Shown piece after piece: positions 1-11,498 of a DNA stretch of 64,000 nucleotides. Every line of letters begins with the position of its first letter. Position 1 is the first letter of the stretch. The DNA is from Podospora comata (Eukaryota; Ascomycota; Sordariomycetes; Sordariales; Podosporaceae), in contig CP071499.1 in the NCBI GenBank assembly GCA_017354895.1, forward strand, positions 3,782,001 to 3,846,000, written 5' to 3'. A program made the position numbers and the translations under genes. A model generated the notes under the pieces. It did no database searches. It had not been told where the DNA came from and saw only the letters and a program-made list of their open reading frames with translations.

Positions 1-597
1 TTGCTTGAGACCCTCTTTCTCTCTTTTTATTTGTTTTTGCTTTTTCTTTTCGTTACCTCATGTTGGTGATGTGATAATTCTTGTGGGGGAAGAAGCTGGG
101 CTGGAACATCAATGGTATGATGTGGAAATCCCATGGTATGATATCACACGATGTCGATGGCTTGTGGAAAAAAGGAAGAAAACGCACGAAGCGAAGTTCG
201 TTGAGCTACTGACGCCTCTGCCGGCGCCTGGAGTGAGGTGGTGGCAGCCCTAGTTTAGATGCCGCTCTCCCGAGGAGCGTTTTTAGCTGGGCACGGCTAA
301 AAATGCTTGACCAACCTCCGTTGTCGGTGATTTTCTCTGGTTTCCATGACTGCAACATCAGAAATTTCCATGCTACTACCTATTGTATATCTCATCAACC
401 CGTTACATACTTCAAACTTGGTTGTCACTGTGGCCTTTAATAGTAGCTATATGCTTGACCGGGCTTTATCAGGAGAATCCTCCCCAACTCTCAACCACGG
501 GCAACCCTGTGATTATTCTACTTTTCAGATACTGGTAGCCTCTGTCCGCTCGGACCCTTCCCTCCGAGGTGGCTACTAGAACGGCTAGAACACAGCT

Positions 598-1125
598 CTA
601 GCGACCCCTGTGGCTGATCCCGCGACGTGCCCACTCAGCAAAGGAAACGTCAGCAAGCCACCCCCGGAAAGGTCCCCCGGTCGCTGCCCTACAGTCAAAT
701 ATTGACCGAGGTGACACTGTGCTCGATGCCTGCAGACCTTGCTCCGTCAGGCCATTCCTGCTCAAGAAATTGTCAGGTTGCAGCTTCCTCTCAATTTGGC
801 CGGGCCAGAAGCCCAAGAGGGTGTCCAGTTGTTCCTCTGCAATCACCAGGGTCTTTTCCAGAAGTTCTCGAGACCAGAGTGTGGCCAGGGCAGTCAGGTC
901 TTTGGACATATTGAGCAAAATCCTGGCTTTCGTGGGCAACCTACGGAGTACATACCTCGGTGAATCCCCGTCCTTGCTTACCTCGGCCACCAAAATTCCC
1001 GGTTCCAGTCCCCTCCGTTCCACCTCCTCTCCCAACAGCTTCCGGTTGCGGCACCGCGAGCCGGTTTCCAATGTATTGCTCCCGCGCAGGCCGCGGCAAA
1101 CCAGGTGCATGAACCGGGACGGCAT
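598..1125 (-). CDS. possible hypothetical ORF (weak)
   Basis: This is an open frame of 175 codons on the minus strand. The middle reads like a genuine soluble helical protein (for example LLNMSKDLTALATLWSRELL), but I recognise no domain. The N-terminal 40 residues are Arg/Gly-rich and look less convincing. A minus-strand frame just upstream (to about 1297) could hold a further exon, and GTAAGC and GTATGT donor-like sites lie near 970-1000, so the true model, if there is one, may be spliced. Overlapping plus-strand frames look like its shadows. It could equally be chance. Confidence 0.25.
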   Translation of the reverse strand: MPSRFMHLVCRGLRGSNTLETGSRCRNRKLLGEEVERRGLEPGILVAEVSKDGDSPRYVLRRLPTKARILLNMSKDLTALATLWSRELLEKTLVIAEEQLDTLLGFWPGQIERKLQPDNFLSRNGLTEQGLQASSTVSPRSIFDCRAATGGPFRGWLADVSFAEWARRGISHRGR

Positions 1126-2167
1126 TCAAGAACTTCCCTTTGAAACAACCCTTCCCTGATGATAGGTACTTTGTGTATGCGCATAATTCGCCCACCGGGG
1201 TGCCCTGCCTTCCAATGCAGACAACGCACAAAGTGAGACGCCACAACAAGCCCATCGCCAATCTTTGGGCACAGCCATCAGAACGGTTTAGCTCCACGTC
1301 TGGACTATGTGCGAGCTGAATAGGTAGGTAGACAAACTACGAATACGATGAGTAGAATTGGACTTGGGAAAGATGGGAAAGTTTGCGAGTGAGTGACCCC
1401 CACGCTCAATACCTTACTGATAGCAGCAGCGAAAGCCGGTATTTATTGGTGGTAATCTCGGCCATCATCTTTGAAGGATTGCAGACACCTGGATGTGTGG
1501 CTTGCGAGTGAGTCGCTAGAATCACATTCTGATCGAGATGATGTTGACACCCAAGACACCTGCCTCAAAATATGCAATGCTTCTCAACTGTCACACCGAG
1601 AAACAGAGCTTGCAGATGGTGTGTCGAGTGTGTGCACTTTGTTATCATACAAAGGTGAAGACGTTCCTTTAAACTCGGGAGGTTGACCAGTACCAAAACA
1701 GCTCACGGCATGATTGTGGCACATACAAACACATCACTCTCTTGGATTTTTGCGTCCCTGATGCATATGTGAGGCGTGAATTATTAGTGTCGAACGGGAT
1801 GTCCCCTCGCTCTTGGTCCCTCTTTATCGGGACCTGTTTCCGAGAATGGGGGGTTGTTGTGCCGCAAGGTCTTTTGGTATGCATCATTTCCATTGACTCT
1901 GTGCCCTCTGAACTACCGAAAGGGTGGTCTCAAGTTGTATCCAGCCTGAGCTCGACGGACCTGGTGGTTCCAACGGTCATCGAAAAATGCTCGACATAAT
2001 GGCATTGGTGTGAGGTATCCGAATATACATCTCCATTTCCCCTAATCAACACAATTTCATCCCAACTCCCTGAAAGCACGAAGAGCACATGTTCTTCACA
2101 TAGAAACACCGGAACCGATTTATTGTGTGGTCTGATGCTAGGCTCTCAGTTGCAGCAGTCCCTCCCT
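1126..2167. other. intergenic stretch, no gene seen
   Basis: Only short open frames without recognisable protein character lie here. A GTAGGTAGGT run occurs near 1321, a motif type common in fungal upstream regions. The last few hundred bases are the 3' flank of the minus-strand gene ending at 2168. Confidence 0.5.
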
Positions 2168-3486
2168 TCAGAAATTTGCACCTTGCTCGCTCAACTTGCT
2201 CAACTGCCTAGTTTCGGAGATTGCCTCGTCAATCTTTGCCATGATCCAAGACTTGTTTGTATCCTGTGATAAATTGGCCGCAAGATCTTGTAGGTCCGAT
2301 AGTATTGGGATGATCCGCTTTTCGGCGTGCTCTCTAAAGCTCTGTTCGATCTCAAAGTCTTCAATAACGGGCTGATAACCTGCAACATGAGAGGGTCAGT
2401 CTCCATCCAGGGAATCAGTGTGGGTACAGTACATACTCGGCGGCGGAATGTTGTAGTTTGGGTCTTCAGGAAAGAGAATATTCCACAGAGTCTGCCACGT
2501 CATTGTTTCTGATGCCATGTGCTCCTTGAGACTCCAGGCCTGCTCAAAGCCCACTCGATCTTCAAAACTAAACTGGCGCTCTGAAACTACCTGGCACAGT
2601 TCTTCTGGCGGTAACTGTGCATGTGTCTCAAGCAATCCCCGACTGGTAAAAAAGACATGACATCTTGGACAGCGGTGCTCCTGAGAGTGCATCTGTAACA
2701 CATGGTCGCTATTGTAGAGCTGTCAGCCTTTGGTGGGTAATGTGGCAATCATACCTAGCAACAATACTTACACAACTAGCCTGATACTATTGAATCCGTC
2801 AATAGCACAGAATTGGTAATCTCTGATATTGAACCTATGAGGATTTCGCTTTCGAAAGGGGCATGCGTAGAACACGGTCGTTCCAACTCCGTGAAGCTGG
2901 TCACCCTCCCTGCCAGGTTGCGGAATGCCGACATGTACACGAGGGTTCACGAGTTTCGGACTATCTTTATGCCTTGAAGTAATCATTCTCGGCTCGTGGT
3001 ATGAAAGAAAGTGTTCGGAATGAGGATTGGAGGCGGTAATATTTGAGACTGATGGCCCCGCCAGAGCAGTGGATGTTGCCTCGGGGTCATTATCGTCCCT
3101 TGGAGAAGTTGCCTGTGGGCTTGGTGCGGACGTTTGATAGCTTCTATCACTTGTTAGTCGTCCAAGAGTGTACAGGGGGCAAGTTGAGGTTTTTCATACG
3201 GAGCAGCAGAAGGTTGTCCCCCTTTGTACTTGGAGATATTCCATTTGTGGAAACGATGAACATATTGTCGACGACTGTTCGGGTTAGCAAGTACGCTGAA
3301 GATTTGATGAATTATCTACCTCGCTTACCTAGCCTTGAAGTTGAACTCTCTTTCCATGTATTTCATTGTGGCATCAATCGTCGATGCTCGGTATTTGGCG
3401 ACTATCTGGTCTTTGAGTTCCTCCCACCGAGAGTCGGGGATTCTACGCATGATCCCGTCTTCGTTAAGATAATTGGGTCGAGACAT
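2168..3486 (-). CDS. Clr5-domain protein with atypical C2H2 zinc-finger region
   Basis: Five exons, complement of 2168-2379, 2437-2708, 2772-3143, 3200-3274 and 3329-3486, close in frame to 362 residues. The four introns are 54-63 bp with GTAAGC, GTATGA, GTAAGT and GTATGT donors. Residues ~15-75 form a Clr5 domain (WEELKDQIVAKYRAS, then MEREFNFKASRRQYVHRFHKWNISKYK across the first splice). Such domains are found at the N-terminus of many fungal regulatory and NLR-like proteins. Residues ~150-230 match the fungal pattern FYACPFRKRNP...C...RLV..HVLQMHSQEHRCPRC, an atypical Zn-finger module with paired Cys and His, followed by the usual FF...LLETH segment. The C-terminus is helical and charged. 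A nuclear or regulatory role is inferred; the target is unknown. The start at 3486 is the ATG directly before the Clr5 domain; an in-frame start at 3534 would add 16 residues. Confidence 0.82.
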
Positions 3487-3879
3487 ATCTGATGGGCATG
3501 GAAGTCCAAAGCTACAGCAGTGGTGAAATAACAATCAAGAGCTCAACGTGATGGATGGTATTTTGCGGAATTTGGTGATCAGTGTGGCCCCATGCTCCAC
3601 TCTTCCATTCGTTAATAGGACCCCGCTCCAAATGGAATTTGCCAAGAGGAATTGTCAGCAACACCAAATTACATGTCCGCGTCATCAGTCCCCTGCTGTG
3701 TGACCTGATGAAGGTCCGAAATCTTGCAGTACACCAATTAAATCTTCCGTGAATTCATCACATGACTGGCACTCTGTGGATTAAAAGTTCGACTGCCCCG
3801 CTCCCGTGGAATTTGGCTTGAATTTCCATTTCCCTTCTGATCAAATTCCACGAAATTCCAATTTCCATCCCGCATCCAA

Positions 3880-4437
3880 ATGTCGAATCACGAAAGCACC
3901 AATGACGTCGAGGCTCAGGGAACACAGTTGTCAAGAATTCTTGTTACCAAGAAGGCAGTGGTAGCTGTTTATGGTCTTGTTCTCTCTATCGACCTGGTGT
4001 TGTCAGCGTTGCAAGAGCAACTGCCCAGTCCTCATGCTTATAAGCTGGGACGATCTGTGTAGGTCTTGACAACCATTGCCATGTCTTTGTCCTCACCTTG
4101 GAATTCCATACACTATCCTAACAACACACTTGGCCGGTAGCCTCATCGCTGTCTGGCTTATCAACACCATCATCTCGTTCCTGCTCGGCAAGGAATACCT
4201 CAAACAGTGGGATTTAATCCGTACATCCTACATGCAATGCGTGATGCTGACTTGGTCGTTCATAGAAACGCCGGCAACATCACAGTGACATTCATTGTGG
4301 TTGCTCTGTTTTTGAACACCGTTCTTTCAACAGTAATTGACGGTGTTAGTATTATAATGGCAGCTTTCCTTGCTGGGTATGTATGCCCTGAGATGTTGAA
4401 AGGGCTCGCTGAACGGGCTGCAATGATTGGAACATGA
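3880..4437 (+). CDS. small three-helix membrane protein, unknown function
   Basis: Exons 3880-4058, 4141-4206 and 4266-4437 give 138 residues. Intron 1 (82 bp) has a GTAGGT donor, a CTAAC branch and a TAG acceptor. Intron 2 (59 bp) has GTGGGA, CTGAC and TAG. Both close the frame exactly. After a polar N-terminus (about 23 residues) come hydrophobic segments VVAVYGLVLSIDLVLSAL, LIAVWLINTIISFLL and a long one, ITVTFIVVALFLNTVLSTV followed by IIMAAFLAGYV, so three or four membrane spans. There is no signal peptide and no family I recognise. The ATG at 3880 lies after an A-rich stretch (ATCCAAATG). It is divergent from the Clr5 gene, with about 390 bp between the two starts. Confidence 0.6.
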
Positions 4438-4674
4438 GCTACAGACAAGGTGTGAGAGCTTCACATCAATTCCCTATGTTACACGCATGTATTTTTGACA
4501 ACCATTTCTTTTTCTCTTGAGCTTCTCACATAACGAATAGCACGAATTACCACATTCTACATAAGAAGCTGTCTTTACGCCCCCCCAGCCTGCTTCTATT
4601 TTTGAGCCTGTCTGACTCTATTTAATCGTCTATTAACCTATCTCGTGCTTTAGATTCTCCATGCCTATTCATGT

Positions 4675-6204
4675 CTACACCCTCGCCAACGCTCCCTTGA
4701 ATATCTCCACAAACCTCCACACATCTTCAAACCGGCAATACATCGGCACCGGAGCCACTCTAATCACATCCGGCTTCCTCGCATCGCAGACAACCCCCTC
4801 CTCCGCCAACACTTTACTCACACCCTCCAATATCCCCTCCCTCAGCATCAAACTCAACTGAGTCCCCCTCTCGAGCGGGTCCCCCGGCGTGATGATCCTA
4901 AAAGCCTGCTTCTCCCCCTTCCTCCCAACCCCCTCTCTGATCAGACCCTCCAGCAAGTATTCCAGATACCCCGTCAGCACCACCGCCTTACCCCTCAACC
5001 TCTCCATATACCTCTCCCCCACCGACTCAAACACCCCCAACGCAGCACTCACACTCGCCAGGTCAATCGCACTCGGGTTGCTCAACTGCCAGCCGCTCGC
5101 CCCCTTGCCAGGCTTGAACTCCTTCTCCATCAGAAACCTAACCGACTTGTCCGCTCCATACCAACCCTCCAACCTGTCCAGGTTTCTGGAATGGTGTTTT
5201 TGGTGAAGGAACAAGCCGGCTGTCGACCCCGGTCCGGCGTTGATGTACTTGTAGGTGCACCACACCGCGAAATCGACGTTCCAGTCGTGGAGGCAGAGTG
5301 GGACGTTGCCGGCCGCGTGGGCGAGGTCCCAGCCTACGCAGGGGATGCCGAGGGAGTGGGCGTGGGCGGTGATGGTTTTGATGTCGAGGAGCTGGCCGGT
5401 GTAGTACTGGATTCCGGGGAGGAGGACGAGAGCGGTGGAGGGGGCGTGCTCGGTTATGGTGGCGAGGATGGATTCGGTGGTGAGGTAGAGGTCGGGGGTG
5501 GGTTGGATTTCGATGAGGGAGGTGGAGGGGGAGAGGTTGTGGTGGCGGATTTGGGATTGGATGGCGTACTTTGTGGGGTTAGAAGTCCGGAAAAGGGAAG
5601 AATGGGAGGGAGGAGACATACCCAGTCTGAAGGGAAGGGCTTCCACTCGATGATGACTTTGTGTCTTTCTGCTGTTGGCTTGTAGAAGGAGGCCATCATG
5701 AGGTGGAGGTTAGCTGTGAGGGTGTTCATGTAGATGATCTCTTCTGGCACAGCAGCACCAACGAGATCGACCGATTTCCTGGCACAAGACTCGGCCAGGT
5801 CTTGCCAGCTGGACAGAGGCGAGTTTTCGAGGGTTGAAAAGTGACCGTTGACACCGATGCTGGCCCATGTTTCTAGCTGTGACTCAAGGGCTCTTCTCAC
5901 AGCTTTTGGCTGAGCGCCGAGGGAGTTTCCAACAAAGTAGATGCTCTTTTCATCTTCACTGTCGTTTTCCCCTACGAGGTTGTTAGAGTCTGCTGGTTCA
6001 AGCACAGAGGGCGTAACACATACCGGGACTGACTCCATTCAGAGCCTTCTTCTTCAACGAAGTCCTCGTGGGAATATTGAATTCTTTTCTGAGATGGCCA
6101 AGCTTGTCTTGCTGATCAAGACTTTGAGCGTATTCAAGAGTTCCCGCTTCAGCTGGAAATGACGGCTTTTGGCCGCTGCGGAAGGCTGTTGTGAGAGAAT
6201 CCAT
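4675..6204 (-). CDS. bna5: kynureninase
   Basis: Exons are complement of 4675-5568, 5622-5971 and 6024-6204, giving 474 residues, the usual length. Both introns (53 and 52 bp) have GTATGT donors and CTAAC branch points. The protein aligns along its length with the PLP-dependent kynureninase family: [15 protein letters not shown] near the N-terminus, [11 protein letters not shown] in the core, and [13 protein letters not shown], where the lysine forms the PLP Schiff base. It hydrolyses L-kynurenine to anthranilate and 3-hydroxykynurenine to 3-hydroxyanthranilate in the cytosol, on the route from tryptophan to NAD. The start is the ATG reading [12 protein letters not shown]; an upstream in-frame ATG at 6231 would add nine residues. 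It faces the indoleamine dioxygenase gene across a shared ~1 kb upstream region. Confidence 0.95.
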
Positions 6205-7179
6205 TGCGCCGCTGTTGTCACAGAACAACAAGACTGAAAATGAAAGAGAAGGTATTGTATCGACTTCAATGAGGCCATATCGTACTCCCCCTTTCTATCC
6301 CTTGTATCACTTTATACAAGTCAACACACCGTTTTCGGAGGCCACGTGCCGTGCCACCATTTCCACGCTCCCGGGTCGGAGTGGGCCCCGGACGGGTTTC
6401 CGCGATCCGTCTTCCGCACCTTTCCGTCTTCCGCACTTCCGCAGCTCCACCATACAAACGGACGATGACGCCGATTAGGGGTCCCAAATACAGCAATAAC
6501 AGGGCTGAAAAATTACAGAGAAATCCAAGCTGACCGACTCCAGGACCAGTTTTGCAGAATCTTGGTTGGGGTAACCACATGCTGCAATCGGGCAAAGCCC
6601 ATCACAAAACGTCATCTCAATGCATCAATCCGACCCTTGTTTGCACACCTGCACGGACTCTTGTCTATTGAATATTGAACTGTGCCTTACTCCTTACCAC
6701 CGACTCGACTCGACTGGATTCCCGGCCCGTGTTGTATTCGTCAAACACAAGAGCTGCCAAGACGACATCGGACGGCGGCTTACACCTCCTACCTGCACAG
6801 CATTCTGCACCTGTACGCACACCGGCCCTGCCATCTTGTTATCAAACAGAAAAAAACGCCGCTAATCTGTGCTCGGAAGGACGGACGGAGCTAGAGGCAT
6901 CATACAGGTAAAACGTCACCATGATCTCGGATCATCTGGTTCGGCCTAGCTTCTGTTTGTCTGCCCAAGCCCAGTGCCAACTGCCAAAGCCGTTGTTGAC
7001 CGCTGACCCCCTTGCTGACCGATGGGGCATCTTATCGAGCCCCCGTTTCTATTTCTTCTTTACCGAGATGTTCCCCCTACTCCTGACCCTTTGCCACCCA
7101 TCTCATCTTCCGCGCTCACCTGAATCTTGACTACCGCTTCTGGGTTTTGTCTCACTTCATCCAGTCTTCCGCTCTCACC
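6205..7179. promoter_or_regulatory. divergent promoter region of kynureninase and IDO genes
   Basis: These 975 bp separate two divergently transcribed kynurenine-pathway starts. The stretch holds only short open frames without protein character, so it presumably carries both promoters and leaders. I can name no specific operator. The region near 7080-7175 is C/T-rich, as in many fungal 5' leaders. Confidence 0.6.
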
Positions 7180-8584
7180 ATGTCACCCTGCGAGCCACTG
7201 CCTGCCACCAAGGCTAGTCACAGTGATGTTTCTCGCGTCCTATCAGACGACTTTGGTGTCACATCCAATGCTTTCCTTCCAGAACAACAACCTCTCTCGA
7301 GGCTTCCAGATCAATACTATGCCCCCTGGGAAACCATTGTCTCTTCTCTTTCCTCCCACATTCAACAACAGACTCTCCGCCAGGAGGTAGACAGATTGCC
7401 AGTCCTATCAACAGACCGCCTGGCCTCAGAAGCCGAATGGAGACGAGCCTATGTTGTCTTGGGCTTCCTCACACATGCCTACGTCTGGGGAGGTGACGTT
7501 GCTTCCGAGGTCGGTATTTCACTTGAACCAGCACCACCTTACTTTGAACTGACACAACTCACAGATCCTCCCCCCACCCATAACTGTCCCTCTCCTCTCC
7601 GTTTCCAGACACCTCTCTCTTCCCCCAGTAGCCACCTATGCCGCGGTCAACCTCTGGAACTTTTCTTCGATATCTCCAACATCCGACCTCGCTGACCTCG
7701 ACTCCCTCACCGCACTCCACACCTTCACCGGCACTCAAGATGAGTCCTGGTTCTACATGGTCAGCGTCGCCATGGAGGCCCAAGGCGGTCCCATCATCCC
7801 CGTAATGCTCTCCGCCCTATCTGCCCTCCAACACCACGACCTTCCCGCCGCCACCGAGGCCATCAACGAAATCACCTCCTGCATCCACAAACTGGGGATA
7901 TTGCTCGACAGGATGGACGAAAGGTGCGACCCAGAAGTGTTTTACCATCAGATCCGCCCTTTCCTAGCAGGCAGCAAGAACATGGCCGGGGCCGGGCTGG
8001 CAAACGGCGTGTTCTATGATGAGGGACAAGACGGCAAGGGAGAATGGAGACAGTACCGAGGAGGAAGCAACGGCCAAAGCTCGCTCATCCAGCTATTTGA
8101 CCTCGTGCTGGGAGTTGAGCACGTCGCGCAGGGTAATGCGAGTCCGGACTCGTACTCGCGGGAGAAGAAGATGGAGAGTTTCCACAGGGAGGTCAGAGGG
8201 TACATGCCGGAGCCGCACAGGAGGCTTCTTGAGTTTGTGGAGGGGCGGTACCCAGGAGGATTGAGGAAAGGTGTGGAGGATTTGGTGGTGACACCAAGCA
8301 CAGAGGGAAACGACGGTGAGAGAAGGGAGTTGAGGAAGGCGTTCACGACGGCGACCAAGGCGCTGGCCGAGTTTAGGAATAAGCACTTGCAGATTGTGAC
8401 GCGATATATCGTGATCCCGTCGAGGAAGGAGAACAAGGCCAAGGGAAGTAACTTGGCGACGGCGTCATCGAGGCTGGCGGGGGATGATGATAAGAAGCTG
8501 ACGGGGACAGGGGGGACTGCACTATTGCCGTTCCTGAAGCAATCACGGGATGAAACGTTTCGCGCGGGGGATTTTTCGCGATGA
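7180..8584 (+). CDS. bna2: indoleamine 2,3-dioxygenase
   Basis: Exons 7180-7509 and 7565-8584 give 449 residues, typical for fungal IDO. The splice (GTCGGT donor, CTGAC branch, CACAG acceptor, 55 bp) joins GGDVASE to ILPPPITVPLL and then LPPVATYAAVNLWNF, the family core. The segment EFRNKHLQIVTRYIV holds the proximal haem histidine and corresponds to the conserved SxxHLQIVTKYI of the family. The enzyme opens the indole ring of tryptophan to N-formylkynurenine, the first step toward kynurenine and NAD. The start has a good CACCATGTC context; the frame is also open upstream but has no ATG there. The last ~60 residues are low-complexity and charged. The donor is weaker than others in the window. 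Confidence 0.94.
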
Positions 8585-9173
8585 AAGCCATGTCATGTCA
8601 TGAAAAAAAGGAGGGAACTTTGCTGTAGGATAGCGGGGCTTGTGATAAGCGGCGGGCGGCTGATGAATGTGTGTCTCGACAAATAGAAGATGATGTTTTT
8701 GAACAAGTTCAAATGCAGAACTTGTCTCGGCAATAAACAACCCACATCCGCGGGGTCGGGTCTCCCGGTTTTACGGCGGGCGGCCCCCAAAGTTCCCCCC
8801 AGTTCCTTACTGCGGTAGGGCGCCGTGCAAAGTTCCTTTGATTACCCGCTTTGCTGCACATCATGTTGGAACTTTTGGGGTGTCGGCCAATCACAGCCCA
8901 CGATGGCTTCGCATTCGCAAGCACCACTGCCAAATATCCCACTTGCTCTGATCATGTTGCAGTAGATCTGCTACGTAGCATTGCCATCTCACTACCAATG
9001 GATGATGGGTGGCATATCCCTACTTTACCTACTTGATCAATACAGATAGACATCTCCTCATTCTCATCCTTGCTGCCGTTGTCTTTACCCTCCGCCAGCT
9101 ACCTCTTCTCTTTTCTTCTTATTCCCTTTTTCTTTCTTTCTATTATATATACACTTTATACAACCACATCACC
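8585..9173. other. intergenic stretch, promoter of NmrA-like gene
   Basis: No gene is seen. The end of the stretch (about 9080-9170) is C/T-rich and contains TATTATATATACACTTTATA, a plausible TATA-type core promoter shortly before the ATG at 9174. Confidence 0.5.
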
Positions 9174-10374
9174 ATGTCATCAACAACAACAACACCAGAA
9201 ACCAAGACTGTCCTGGTGATAGGCGCAACAGGCAAGCAAGGTCGGGCTTTCATCCGCTCCTTGCTCTTCCCTTCGGCAGCGTCAACACCATCATCACCCA
9301 CAACGACAACCTTCCCTAGATCCCAAGCTGAAAACTGGCGCATCCTCGCCCTCACTCGAGACGCCTCTGCCCCACCAGCCCAGGCGCTCCTCGAAGAAGC
9401 CAAACAACACAATGCCACGTCCAAAATCACGCTTGTAGAAGCCTGCCTCAACACACCTTCCACCCTCCGGACAGTGTTTGAATCCCACCCCAACATCTAC
9501 TCCGTCTTCGTCGTGCTCGCCTACCCTGGACTTGGCACACCATCAACGGCCCAAAAGGAGAAAGCCCAGGGGGCCTTGATTGCAGATCTGGCAGTGGAGT
9601 TTGGGGTCAACATTTTGGTGTACAGCAGCGCGATCCCCATCGGTCCAGATCCCAGCCATGGGATCGACGAGTCGAGGAAGCAGAAGAGAGAGGTGGAGTA
9701 CTACATTGAGGACTTGGGGAAGAAGAACCCCGGGCTGAAATGGATCGTGATACGGCCGGGGTTCTTTTACGAGAACCTGGAGGGCATGTTTGGGGCGATT
9801 GGGGCGACGATGTATAGGGATGGGTTGAAGAAGGAGACGACGCTTCCGATGGTTGCGTCGGGGGATTTGGGGAGGGTGGTTGCTGGGTTACTACAGGTAC
9901 GCGGTTTCGTTTGGTTGCTCTTGATGGCCCGCGTGTTTGAAATGGTTTGAGTAAACAAACAAGATGCTGACAACGCGTAAACAGAACCCAGAGCCATACT
10001 TCAACCAGTTTCTCTGCGTCACGTCTGGCCCGATGACGATGAGAGAGGTGCTTGAGGCTCATAAACGGGCGACGGGGAAGCCGATGCCTGCTGCCCCGGG
10101 GTTTGTGGGTTGGATCCTGCTCAAGATCAACAAGGGAGCGCAGGATCTGGTCAAGGAGGCTGAAATCAACCATGCCAACAGGATGAGCGGGAAGTTGCCG
10201 ACTTTTGAAGAGGAGGTTGAGCGGGCCAAGAGTGTTTGTGAGCTGCAGACATATGAGCAGTGGAAGAGGGCTCTGGCGAGCGGTGAGGGTGGGGGAGACG
10301 AGATGTCGAGGAGGGTGAGCACAAGCAGCTGGAACAACTTGTCGTTGATGAAGCTGTTGACAGGGCGGTCGTAG
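9174..10374 (+). CDS. NmrA-like NAD(P)-binding Rossmann protein
   Basis: Exons 9174-9896 and 9985-10374 (88-bp intron, GTACGC donor, ACAG acceptor) give 370 residues. The N-terminus TVLVIGATGKQGRAFIRSLL carries the GxxGxxG dinucleotide-binding turn of atypical short-chain dehydrogenases. Next comes a strand reading WRILALTRD, which typically contacts the cofactor. The middle holds ILVYSSAI and WIVIRPGFFYENLEG, the familiar NmrA/NAD-epimerase core. The canonical Tyr-x3-Lys catalytic pair is not evident, as in redox-sensing NmrA members. The exact substrate or partner cannot be read from sequence. The start is the ATG in ACACCATGTCATCAAC context after a pyrimidine-rich leader. Confidence 0.88.
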
Positions 10375-11498
10375 ATCCTGACACAGGATTCCCGAGGGGT
10401 TTCCTTCGACTTCACGGTGACAAGCTGGCGCTGGGGGTGGTTATTTGATTGTCAACAAACCGGACGAGTGGGTTTGATTGTGGACGACCACATGCATTTC
10501 ATATGTGTATATAGAAGCCAGTAGATATCTAGGTAAATGGGCAAACAAGGTCTTCTTTTTGATTGCCTCAACGTGCGTCTCTTGATGACTCTACTCTCGC
10601 TATATAACTCTGCCTGTTGACCTTCTGCCGTTCCCGGGGCGTTGCTTTCGTCCTTCTCACCACTGCTCGTAGGCCAAGTTGTCCCGGTGTTATTGTGGTG
10701 TCACTGACGAAGGGGCCTCCCTGTCGTTGCAGGGACCACAGCGGCCCAGCCCGCACAGACCCACATTGACCCGTCGCGTCGTGAAAGGTGGGGCTTTTAT
10801 GTTAGAGGACTTACAGCGTACCGACCTGCTGGGAGAGCAGTTGGAGCACTGTTGACGATTTCACCTTCTGGTGGTCTGTGCTCTCCCACTCAAGTATATA
10901 TGCCTGCCCATTTTCCCAGCTTCATGCTGCCCTGCTTCCTTTCCCTCTCCAACCACCGAGAAGATTCCTTTGCATACACATGCAAAGCACCACGACCATC
11001 TTCTCGTAGTAACACCGCTCGTTAGCTTCAGCTACACTCGACCTGTCACCTTTTTACAAGCGAAGAGTTGTACATTTACAAGGTAAGTCGATTCCCTGCC
11101 CTCACCATTTCCCATCACAACGCGACCGACACTGCCCGCCCTTCTTCATCGCCTCGGGCCCGACATGATCCCTCTCTCCATCATACATCCTCCTCCTCTT
11201 CTCTTCTTCCTCACCTCCTACACCTCTCCCCACCGACATCTCGAGATTGCAAGGTTGAGGTTCAAAAGTCGCACCGGTGCCAAGGCGCGAGTCAACATCT
11301 GGCGCAGCCCTGCCCCACCAACCCCGCCAACATCTTCACATGCAAAGTCGCGTCACCCTGGTTCATTGTTTTGGTGGTTGTCAAGCCAACTCTGAAACTT
11401 CTCACGATTTCTCGCGATCCCCATCATCATCATCAACACTATCATCACAATATTCGATATCTTTCTATACAGATCTACTGAACAACAATCATGTACAG
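10375..11498. other. intergenic/5' leader stretch
   Basis: There is no independent gene. A strong GTAAGT donor-like site lies at 11081 and the ATG at 11499 is directly preceded by TACAG, so a 5'-UTR intron of about 418 bp is possible. The C/T-rich character of 10980-11480 fits a leader. Confidence 0.4.
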
